Origin: Gallibacterium melopsittaci
Lineage (GTDB): Bacteria; Pseudomonadota; Gammaproteobacteria; Enterobacterales; Pasteurellaceae
Direction of reading: 5' to 3'
DNA length: 64,000 bases
Assembly: GCF_042433085.1 (NCBI RefSeq)
Contig: NZ_JBHLWA010000049.1
Coordinates: forward strand, 184,299 to 248,298
Made by a program: the position numbers and the translations under genes. The notes under the pieces are model-generated. The model searched no databases. It was not told the origin of the DNA and worked only from the letters and a program-made list of their open reading frames with translations. Positions 16,593-23,628 of the stretch are shown here, one piece after another. The stretch's first letter is position 1. Every line of letters begins with the position of its first letter.

Positions 16593-18443
16593 ATGAAATA
16601 TTTTAATAAACTTGAAGAATGGCTAGGTGGTATTCTATTTTTGATCATTTTTGTCATTCTCATTGCACAAATAATTGCAAGACAAGCCTTTGATTCCCCG
16701 TTAATTTGGAGTGAAGAGTTAGCCCGTTTACTATTCGTTTATGTTGGTATGTTGGGAATTTCAATGGCAATTCGCTCACAACAACATGTATTCATTGATT
16801 TTCTTACCAATATGATGTCAGATAAAATGAAAAAAGTGATGATATCTATCACGCAAACTCTCACTTTTATCTGTATAATTCTTTTTATTCATTTTGGTAT
16901 CAAACTTTATGATGGTGCATCATTTGAGCTTGTTTCATTAGGAATTTCTGAAAAATGGTTATATGCTTCTTTACCAGTATTATCTGTCCTAATGTTAATT
17001 CGCTTTTTACAAGCCCAAGTTGAAAACTATAAAAGTAATCTTAGCTATATTCCTGCAATTGTTTTTTTAATTTTGGCAGTCGCATTAATTGGTTTAATTC
17101 TATTTGCACCTGATGTTTTCAAAGTACTACGTATCACTAACTATGTAAAATTTGGTAGTTCATCTGTTTATATTGTTCTTCTAGTCTGGTTAGTGATTAT
17201 GTTTATTGGTATGCCAGTAGGTTGGTCACTATTCATTGCAACCATTCTTTATTTCGCAATGACTCGCTGGAATGTCGTAAATTCTGCTTCGGCAAAATTA
17301 GTCGATAGCTTAAATAGCTTCTCATTACTCAGTGTTCCATTCTTTATTCTTACTGGTATTTTGATGAATACCGGTGGTATTACGACTAGAATTTTCGAAT
17401 TTGCTAAAGCATTACTTGGTCATTATCGTGGTGGTATGGGGCATGTAAATATTGGTGCAAGTTTAATTTTCTCTGGAATGTCTGGTTCTGCACTGGCTGA
17501 TGCTGGTGGCTTAGGTCAACTAGAAATTAAAGCAATGCGTGATGCTGGTTATGATGATGATATTTGTGGTGGAATTACCGCGGCTTCTTGTATTATTGGT
17601 CCACTAGTTCCACCAAGTATCGCCATGATCATTTATGGTGTTATTTCTAACCAGTCTATTGCAAAACTTTTTGTTGCTGGCTTTGTTCCTGGCGTACTTG
17701 TTACGGTTGCATTAATGATTATGAATTATTTCGTATCAAAAAAACGTAACTATCCTCGTACTCCAAAAGCCTCAATGGAAGTCCTTTGTCGTAAATTTAA
17801 AGGTGCACTTTGGGCATTACTCACACCAATTCTAATTATTGCTGGTATCTTCTCTGGTCTATTTACACCAACAGAAGCAGCAGTTGTTGCAGCACTTTAT
17901 TCAATTATTATTGGTAAATTTGTTTATAAAGAACTTACTCTTCAAACTCTTTTTAAAGGCTGCGTTGAAGCGGTTGCCATTACTGGTGTAACAGTATTAA
18001 TGGTAATAACAGTAACATTCTTCGGTGATATGATCGCACGTGAACAAGTTGCAATGAAAATTGCTGAACTCTTCATTACTTTTGCAGATTCACAATTAAT
18101 GGTATTGGTAATGATCAATCTACTTCTCCTCTTCTTAGGAATGTTTATTGATGCATTAGCACTCCAATTCTTGGTGTTACCAATGTTAATTCCAATCGCA
18201 ATCCATTTTAATATTGATCTTATTTTCTTCGGAGTAATGACTACATTAAATATGATGATTGGTATTTTAACTCCACCAATGGGTATGGCACTCTTTGTAG
18301 TAGCCCGTGTAGGTAATATGAGTGTAAGTACAGTAACAAAAGGGGTATTACCATTCCTTATCCCAATCTTTGCTACTTTAGTATTGATTACCATATTCCC
18401 AGAAATTATTACATTTATTCCTAACCTTTTATTACCAGGTTAA
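16593..18443 (+). CDS. siaQM: Sialic-acid TRAP transporter fused membrane subunit SiaQM
   Basis: One 616-residue polypeptide carries both TRAP membrane subunits, the same length as the fused H. influenzae SiaQM (SiaT). The small Q domain (about residues 1-165, four helices) includes SPLIWSEELARLLFVYVGMLG. A linker helix region leads into the large M domain (about 190-616), with MNTGGITTRIFEFAKALLGH, SGMSGSALADAGGLGQ and NMMIGILTPPMGMALF. The complex uses the sodium gradient and SiaP to import N-acetylneuraminate. The ATG at 16593 follows TGAGGT; the longer in-frame start at 16545 lies inside the upstream terminator and is rejected. Confidence 0.94.
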   Translation: MKYFNKLEEWLGGILFLIIFVILIAQIIARQAFDSPLIWSEELARLLFVYVGMLGISMAIRSQQHVFIDFLTNMMSDKMKKVMISITQTLTFICIILFIHFGIKLYDGASFELVSLGISEKWLYASLPVLSVLMLIRFLQAQVENYKSNLSYIPAIVFLILAVALIGLILFAPDVFKVLRITNYVKFGSSSVYIVLLVWLVIMFIGMPVGWSLFIATILYFAMTRWNVVNSASAKLVDSLNSFSLLSVPFFILTGILMNTGGITTRIFEFAKALLGHYRGGMGHVNIGASLIFSGMSGSALADAGGLGQLEIKAMRDAGYDDDICGGITAASCIIGPLVPPSIAMIIYGVISNQSIAKLFVAGFVPGVLVTVALMIMNYFVSKKRNYPRTPKASMEVLCRKFKGALWALLTPILIIAGIFSGLFTPTEAAVVAALYSIIIGKFVYKELTLQTLFKGCVEAVAITGVTVLMVITVTFFGDMIAREQVAMKIAELFITFADSQLMVLVMINLLLLFLGMFIDALALQFLVLPMLIPIAIHFNIDLIFFGVMTTLNMMIGILTPPMGMALFVVARVGNMSVSTVTKGVLPFLIPIFATLVLITIFPEIITFIPNLLLPG

Positions 18444-18462
18444 TAAAAATACTATAAAATAC

Positions 18463-18497
18463 AAAAGCCTATCTCTCGAAAAGATAGGCTTTTTTAT
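18463..18497 (+). terminator. Terminator of siaQM
   Basis: AAGCCTATCT at 18465-18474 pairs with AGATAGGCTT at 18482-18491, followed by a T-rich tail. It ends the sia operon. Its T-run overlaps the degenerate terminal CRISPR repeat that starts at 18489. Confidence 0.92.
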
Positions 18498-18698
18498 TAC
18501 CTATTCTGCGGTAAACCTCATTTGCTGTTGTAGTCATAACTCCCCCTTTTTCTAAGCTGCCTATGCGACAGTAAACACTTGCACTTGTTGGGAGTGGCGT
18601 ATCATAAGTTTCTAAGCTGCCTATGCGGCAGTAAACCATGTATTTTTCTCATTTTGTGTTGCCCCTTCGGTTTCTAAGCTGCCTATGCGGCAGTAAAC
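18489..18698 (-). CRISPR. Type I-F CRISPR mini-array (4 repeats, 3 spacers, no cas genes)
   Basis: Repeats are 28 bp. Read on the minus strand they start GTTTACTGCC and end GCAGCTTAGAAA, the I-F form, with an internal CTGCC/GGCAG stem and a CTTAGAAA 5' handle. Copies lie at 18671-18698, 18609-18636, 18549-18576 (one base change, G-U tolerated in the stem) and a strongly degenerate last copy at 18489-18516 (about 17 of 28 bases kept). Spacers lie at 18637-18670 (34 bp), 18577-18608 (32 bp) and 18517-18548 (32 bp). The degenerate repeat marks the leader-distal end, so transcription runs leftward from the AT-rich stretch right of 18698. No cas gene is in the window. Spacer targets are unknown to me. 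Confidence 0.95.
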
Positions 18699-18890
18699 CT
18701 AGAATGGAAACTCACTTTATCACAGATAAAACAAAGATTGTAAGGAAAAAATACAATGATACCCTTTTTTTAGAACAAAATAAAAAAAACAATAAAAATC
18801 AAAATGTTATGATTAACTAAAAAATAAGGGTTCGGGAAAATTAAAAAAATAGATAAACATTAAAGATGAATGATTTACTAGTAAAAATAT
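18699..18890 (-). promoter_or_regulatory. AT-rich CRISPR leader region
   Basis: This gene-free stretch is very AT-rich with long A and T runs and adjoins the first intact repeat, as a leader should. At 18797-18809 it contains AATCAAAATGTTA, a full match to the IHF consensus WATCAA-N4-TTR; IHF-type bending helps spacer integration in I-F systems. The site is about 100 bases from the repeat and the sequence is AT-rich, so chance is possible. Confidence 0.5.
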
Positions 18891-18940
18891 AAAAAGCTGC
18901 ACCTTAATCAGTTGAATATTCAACTTTTAGGGTGCAGAAA
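18888..18940 (-). terminator. Terminator of amtB
   Basis: On the minus strand CTGCACC pairs with GGTGCAG (18897-18903 and 18930-18936 on plus), enclosing a second small palindrome, and is followed by CTTTTTA. It lies 55 bases past the amtB stop. Confidence 0.75.
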
Positions 18941-18994
18941 TATTATTGATAACAACTACTATGCTTAATAAAAAATCATTATATTTACTTTATA

Positions 18995-20287
18995 TTATTC
19001 TAAACGTTCGCCATGAGAAACTAAGTCTAAACCTTGACGTTCTTCATCAGCTGATACACGAATATCTGTGAATTTGCTCATTATCCAGAGAATTAAGCAA
19101 GAAACTACACTGCTATAAATTAAAGTGATTACCACACTTTCCACTTGTGCAAAGACACTTGCATCTCCACCAGTAATATCAGTTGAAACAAATACACCTG
19201 TTAACACTGCACCAGCAATTCCACCAATACCATGAATACCAAACGCATCAAGAGAATCATCATAGCCTAATTTATTTTTTACTTTAGTCACTGCAACATA
19301 ACAGATTGCACTGGTAATCAAACCGATCCAGACTGCACTTTGTGCAGAAACAAATCCTGCTGCTGGAGTAATTCCAACTAATCCTGCAATCGCACCAGAT
19401 GCTAAACCTAATGCAGAAGGTTTATGTTTATTGATCACTTCACATACCATCCAAGTTAATGCAGCAACGGCGGCGGCAATTTGTGTTGTTGCTAATGCCA
19501 TTCCAGCACGACTATCTGCAGCAAGTGCTGAACCTGCGTTGAAACCAAACCAACCAATCCATAACATCGCACAACCAATTAATGTTAACGTTAAGTTATA
19601 TGGAGGCATTGCATCTTTACCATAACCAATACGTTTACCAATAAAGATTGCTGCACAAAGTCCCGCTACCCCAGCATTGATATGGATTACCGTACCACCT
19701 GCATAATCCAATACACCATCTTCAGCTAACCAGCCACCAATACTCCACACCCAATGTGCAGTTGGAACATATACTAATAGTGTCCAAATTCCGACAAAAA
19801 CTAAAACAGCTCCAAATTTAATTCTTTCTGCAAATGCACCTGTAATAATTGCACCTGCAATAATTGCAAAGGCCATTTGGAATACCATGAATGCGGATTC
19901 AGGGATAGAACCAGCTCCTGGATAAACGGTTAACTTGCCTTGTTCTGTAAAGACATTTAAACCATTTAAGAACAAGCGTTCTAATCCTCCGATAAACGCA
20001 TTATTTGGTGTAAAGGCTAAACTGTATCCACAAACTATCCAAATTACAGCGACTAAACAACAGACAGCAAAACTTTGTACCATTGTTGCCAATATATTTT
20101 TCTTACGCACCATCCCCGCATAAAATAAGGCCAATCCTGGAATAGCCATAAATAGAACTAAAATTGCTGCTAGCATTACCCATGCTGTATCCCCTGCACT
20201 AATCACTGAAGTTGGTTGTACCCAATCTGCTAGATCAGCTTGTGCCGTCATTGGCAACAAAGCCATTAACCAATGGTATCGTTTCAT
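18995..20287 (-). CDS. amtB: Ammonium transporter AmtB
   Basis: A 430-residue inner-membrane channel for ammonium, with a cleavable-type N-terminus (MKRYHWLMALLPMTAQA) and about eleven membrane helices. The paired pore histidines are present in GGTVIHINAGVAGL and DAFGIHGIGGIAGAVLTG. MVFQMAFAIIAGAIITGAFAER is the family signature and FGFNAGSALAAD lies at the pore. It is followed in the usual Amt/PII pairing by glnK, here placed upstream in the same leftward unit with a 45-base gap. PII binding to the cytoplasmic face is expected to block the pore when nitrogen is plentiful. Confidence 0.95.
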   Translation of the reverse strand: MKRYHWLMALLPMTAQADLADWVQPTSVISAGDTAWVMLAAILVLFMAIPGLALFYAGMVRKKNILATMVQSFAVCCLVAVIWIVCGYSLAFTPNNAFIGGLERLFLNGLNVFTEQGKLTVYPGAGSIPESAFMVFQMAFAIIAGAIITGAFAERIKFGAVLVFVGIWTLLVYVPTAHWVWSIGGWLAEDGVLDYAGGTVIHINAGVAGLCAAIFIGKRIGYGKDAMPPYNLTLTLIGCAMLWIGWFGFNAGSALAADSRAGMALATTQIAAAVAALTWMVCEVINKHKPSALGLASGAIAGLVGITPAAGFVSAQSAVWIGLITSAICYVAVTKVKNKLGYDDSLDAFGIHGIGGIAGAVLTGVFVSTDITGGDASVFAQVESVVITLIYSSVVSCLILWIMSKFTDIRVSADEERQGLDLVSHGERLE

Positions 20288-20332
20288 TTTTTAATTCCTC
20301 TAAGTTTGTTGTGTTTGTTTTATTAATATAAA

Positions 20333-20671
20333 TTAAAGAGCATCATCACCTGTTTCACGGGTACGAATTCGAATGACTTGTTCAAGAGGTAATACGAAAA
20401 TTTTTCCATCTCCTACTCGTCCTGTTTGTGAGGCTTCAATAATCGTTTCTACTACACTCTCAACCACATCATCGCTCACTGCAATATCAATCTGAATTTT
20501 TGGTAAAAAATCGACTGAATATTCACTACCACGATAAATTTCAGTATGTCCTTTTTGTCGTCCAAAGCCTTTAACCTCTGTAACGGTAATCCCATGAATA
20601 CCAATATCCGTTAATGCTTCACGTACCTCATCTAAACGAAAAGGTTGAATAATTGCACTAATCAGTTTCAT
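20333..20671 (-). CDS. glnK: PII nitrogen-regulatory protein (GlnK type)
   Basis: A 112-residue PII signal protein. It begins MKLISAIIQPFRLDEVREAL, has the T-loop RGSEYSVDFLPK with the uridylylated Tyr at position 51, and the B-loop TGRVGDGKIFV. It senses 2-oxoglutarate, ATP and ADP and in GlnK-AmtB pairs gates the ammonium channel. Pairing with amtB is why GlnK rather than GlnB is chosen; the sequence alone does not separate them well. It is the first gene of the leftward glnK-amtB unit. Confidence 0.9.
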   Translation of the reverse strand: MKLISAIIQPFRLDEVREALTDIGIHGITVTEVKGFGRQKGHTEIYRGSEYSVDFLPKIQIDIAVSDDVVESVVETIIEASQTGRVGDGKIFVLPLEQVIRIRTRETGDDAL

Positions 20672-21007
20672 AAAACCCCCTATGAATGTTTTTCAATAAA
20701 ATTAGATATTTTCTACCCTTTTAACCAAAAAATGATATTTATTCTAAATAAATAACCTTATAAATGATAAAAACCCATTAAAATGATCTTTTATTTAGTT
20801 CTTGTCTAAAGAATAAAATCCACAATTAAATATTGTCAAACATTTTTTTAAATTTTTTATTAAATTTTTTCTTTTTTTGGGAATTTTATTAGATTTTTTC
20901 TAAAGAAGAGCGGCTAAAAGAGATGTTTAACTAGAAAAAAGATTTTCATTACAAGTTGGATACGTTACAGTAATACAGTATTACACCTACATTAGGATCT
21001 AACTAAT
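20672..21007. promoter_or_regulatory. Divergent glnK / MOSC-gene intergenic region
   Basis: A 336-base, very AT-rich gap serving two divergent genes. It has a long T-rich block around 20845-20900. GTAATACAGTATTAC at 20970-20984 is a perfect 15-base palindrome about a central A, 23 bases before the MOSC-gene ATG, and is a candidate operator. I did not recognise a sigma-54 promoter for glnK. Nothing else coding is visible. Confidence 0.45.
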
Positions 21008-21808
21008 ATGAACACATTACAAAAAATTGCATTTTATCCAATAAAATCCACTCAACCTTGCTTCACACAACAAAGCTATGTCCAACCACATGGATTAAGT
21101 TTCGATCGAGAATTTATGTTGACTGATCCAAATGGAACCTTTATCACGGCACGAAAACATGGAGGGTTATATCAATTCTCTGCGTACCCTATCGCACACG
21201 GCATTATCGTTATCCATCGTGATGGCAGTAAAGTTATTGTGCGTTATCAAGATTTTGTCCAACAACAAGAGTGTGAGGTATGGGGAACTCACTTTCCATC
21301 ATTTATCGCTCCAATTGAAATTAATCAATGGTTTAGTGAAAAGTTACAAACTGACGTTGTATTACGTTGGTTAGGCGAAAAAGATCAACGAGTTATTAAG
21401 AATTTTCCTGAATATAGTGTTTCTTTTGCTGATGGATATCCATTGTTATTAGTCAGTGAAAGTTCCTTTACTGCTGTACAGCAAGCCTGTCCTATACCAC
21501 TTAGTATTGATCAATTTCGAGGTAACTTAGTTGTGAGTGGTGAAGATGCGTTTATGGAAGAAACTTGGCAAAAAATTAAGATAGGCGAAGTAGAATTTTT
21601 ACACACTAAACTTTGTGAGCGGTGTATTCTCACAACACGCAACTTAGAAACTGGTGAGTTAGACCCAAAATGTGAACCATTTCGTACCTTGAAAAAAATC
21701 CATACCAACGAAAAAGGGGAGCCTCTTTTTGGGATCAATTTGATTCCATTAAATAGTGGTATGGTACGGGTTGGTGATGTCGTTGAAATATTACAACACC
21801 GAACATAA
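21008..21808 (+). CDS. MOSC-domain protein (YcbX-like)
   Basis: The 266-residue protein has an N-terminal MOSC_N beta barrel (KIAFYPIKSTQPCFTQQ, then LSFDREFMLTDPNGTFITAR) and a C-terminal MOSC domain with FRGNLVVSGEDAFMEETW and the conserved cysteine region LCERCILTTRNLETGE. MOSC proteins bind or transfer sulfur on the molybdenum cofactor; YcbX detoxifies N-hydroxylated compounds such as 6-hydroxylaminopurine. E. coli YcbX also has a C-terminal ferredoxin domain, which is missing here, so an outside electron donor would be needed. AGGATC about ten bases upstream serves as the ribosome site. Confidence 0.85.
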   Translation: MNTLQKIAFYPIKSTQPCFTQQSYVQPHGLSFDREFMLTDPNGTFITARKHGGLYQFSAYPIAHGIIVIHRDGSKVIVRYQDFVQQQECEVWGTHFPSFIAPIEINQWFSEKLQTDVVLRWLGEKDQRVIKNFPEYSVSFADGYPLLLVSESSFTAVQQACPIPLSIDQFRGNLVVSGEDAFMEETWQKIKIGEVEFLHTKLCERCILTTRNLETGELDPKCEPFRTLKKIHTNEKGEPLFGINLIPLNSGMVRVGDVVEILQHRT

Positions 21809-21875
21809 AAGATTGTAAAAACATTGTTAAGAGCATAAGATAGGGTTATTCCTATCTTAACCCAATGTAATATCC

Positions 21876-23048
21876 ATGATTACTCTGCGCTCTAGAGAGT
21901 TTTATTTAGCAAGTTTTGCTCTTGCTTTCTCGTCTTTTTTAGTTTTTTGTAATCTCTACTCTGCACAACCGATCTTGGCAGATTTTGCCAAAAAATATCA
22001 AGTTTCGATCACCATCGCAAATTGGATTTTTGCTGGTGCCTCATTAGGGTTAAGTTTGAGTCTTATTCCGTGGGCATTATTTGCAGATCGTTTTGGACGC
22101 CGTTTAATGATGCAAATTAGTCTTGGAATAACTGCCATTATTGGCATTATTTTATATTTTGCAGATTCCGTCAGCTCTTGGATCTTTTTGCGTGTAGCAC
22201 AAGGTATTGCATTAGGTGGCTTACCTGCCGTTGCTATTGCTTATATTAGCGAAGAATTTGAGCCTCGTTCTATTGCTTCTGTTGTTGGTTCTTATATTGC
22301 GGCAAATTCATTAGGTGGAATTTCAGGGCGACTACTAGGTGGTTTTTTAGCTGATCATTTCGGGCTTAACACACCAATGCTTTTTTGTGGCATTCTAGCT
22401 GTAATTGGCGTATTTCTGATTATTTATTGCTTACCAAAAGAACAACACTTTCAACTGCAAACCTTGCAATTTAATAATCTGCGGAAAAATTTATGCGGTC
22501 ATATCCGCAATCCAAAATTATGGCGAACTTATTTTATTGGCGGACTTGGCTTCGGTGTCTTTATTAATCTCTATTCTGTAGTGAGTTTACGTTTAATTAA
22601 TGCACCTTATCATTTTTCCACAACTCAAGTTTCGTTACTTTTTTTATGCTATCTAAGTGGTACGTTTGCAGCCAGCCTAACGGGTAAATTAACCCAACGT
22701 TTTTCTGCGTTACGCGGTATGTTTTTAGGTTGGTGTGTATTATTACTTGGTGTTTTATGCCTAACCGTATCATCCTTACCTTTAATCATTCTGGCATTAT
22801 TAATTTGCAGTATTGGTTTTTTCACTACACACGCCTTAGCAAGTGGTTGGGTAGGCAAACAAGCACAACAGGCTAGAGCATTAGCTTCAGCGTTATATCT
22901 TTCATTCTATTATTTTGGTTCAAGTATGGTAGGCTTCTATCTCATTTTCTTATGGCGACATTTTTCATGGGGAAGCGTAATTATTGGTTCTATCGTATTG
23001 CTTAGCTTTATCCCTGTTTGTATTTGGGGAATGAGAAGAAAATCATAA
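21876..23048 (+). CDS. MFS transporter (YnfM-like, 12 membrane helices)
   Basis: A 390-residue major-facilitator protein. The motif-A equivalent reads LFADRFGRRLMM between helices 2 and 3. FCNLYSAQPILADFAKKY and LGGLPAVAIAYISEEF are typical of the YnfM / arabinose-efflux-like group, and SGRLLGGFLADHFG follows helix 5. The substrate cannot be read from sequence; drug or metabolite efflux is the family expectation. A nine-base hairpin (TAAGATAGG / CCTATCTTA, 21836-21859) lies just before the start, with no clear ribosome site, so the start is less certain than the frame. Confidence 0.82.
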   Translation: MITLRSREFYLASFALAFSSFLVFCNLYSAQPILADFAKKYQVSITIANWIFAGASLGLSLSLIPWALFADRFGRRLMMQISLGITAIIGIILYFADSVSSWIFLRVAQGIALGGLPAVAIAYISEEFEPRSIASVVGSYIAANSLGGISGRLLGGFLADHFGLNTPMLFCGILAVIGVFLIIYCLPKEQHFQLQTLQFNNLRKNLCGHIRNPKLWRTYFIGGLGFGVFINLYSVVSLRLINAPYHFSTTQVSLLFLCYLSGTFAASLTGKLTQRFSALRGMFLGWCVLLLGVLCLTVSSLPLIILALLICSIGFFTTHALASGWVGKQAQQARALASALYLSFYYFGSSMVGFYLIFLWRHFSWGSVIIGSIVLLSFIPVCIWGMRRKS

Positions 23049-23060
23049 GAAGATAAAAAA

Positions 23061-23094
23061 TTACCCTGTAAAACTTACGCTTTACAGGGTCTAT
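23061..23094 (-). terminator. Terminator at the end of the TPS operon
   Basis: ACCCTGTAAA at 23063-23072 pairs with TTTACAGGGT at 23081-23090. On the minus strand it is followed by AATTTTTTATC, so it ends leftward transcription after the YbjN-like gene. It may also serve the convergent MFS gene weakly. Confidence 0.88.
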
Positions 23095-23119
23095 TTAAAA
23101 CAATCAACAAACTAGAGTA

Positions 23120-23551
23120 TTAGTTCCAAATTGATTTCATAACAGTTTTGTAAGATTCATTTAAGTGATTAATTAATACTTCAAACATCGCATAAACTAA
23201 ATCACCATTAATTTTCTCACCTTCGGTTAATAAACAAGTATCTAATACGATAGCGTTGTCATTATCTAGATAATATTTGAATGATTTATATTGTTTATTG
23301 AAATCATTTAATAAAGCACGTACTTTTTCTACAGCTTCTTCTGATTCAACTTTTGGTGCAACTAATACACGAATCATCGCATAAATAGAATCATCTAAAA
23401 TAACGATAGTAGGTAATTGGTTTCCCCCAATATCAAGATGTGAACGGAATACAACAGTATTCAATGCATCATCAGCAATCTCTTCAATCGCAAAAGCTTC
23501 CACTTTTGCATTATCTAAATAAGCTTTAAAACTTTCAGCTTTTTTATTCAT
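23120..23551 (-). CDS. YbjN-like small protein downstream of the giant exoprotein
   Basis: A 143-residue soluble, acidic protein without a signal peptide. Its pattern (short helix, beta meander around LDIGGNQLPTIVILDDSIYAMIRVL, then helix, then FKYYLDNDNAIVLDTCLL and a C-terminal helix) resembles the YbjN family, whose fold is like type III secretion chaperones. I recognise it only at fold-family level. It lies 77 bases after the tpsA stop on the same strand with no T-run terminator between, and a strong terminator follows it, so co-transcription with the TPS genes is likely. The ATG at 23551 follows AAGGAG at eight bases; a GTG one codon upstream is the alternative. Whether it helps export is unknown. 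Confidence 0.6.
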   Translation of the reverse strand: MNKKAESFKAYLDNAKVEAFAIEEIADDALNTVVFRSHLDIGGNQLPTIVILDDSIYAMIRVLVAPKVESEEAVEKVRALLNDFNKQYKSFKYYLDNDNAIVLDTCLLTEGEKINGDLVYAMFEVLINHLNESYKTVMKSIWN

Positions 23552-23581
23552 CACAAATTCTCCTTCTGTGTGATTGTGATT

Positions 23582-23604
23582 GTGGTGGACACCCTATCCA
23601 CCAC
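23582..23604 (-). other. Stem-loop without T-run between tpsA and the YbjN-like gene
   Basis: GTGGTGGA at 23582-23589 and TCCACCAC at 23597-23604 form a perfect eight-base stem with a seven-base loop. No T-run follows on the minus strand, so it is more likely an mRNA-stability or processing element than a terminator. Confidence 0.6.
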
Positions 23605-23628
23605 TTGTATTTAGAAAAATTTCATTAT

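Noticed and set aside
18638..18820. Small plus-strand frame of 60 codons over the CRISPR array
   Set aside because: It runs through repeats, a spacer and the AT-rich leader, and has no ribosome site or protein likeness.
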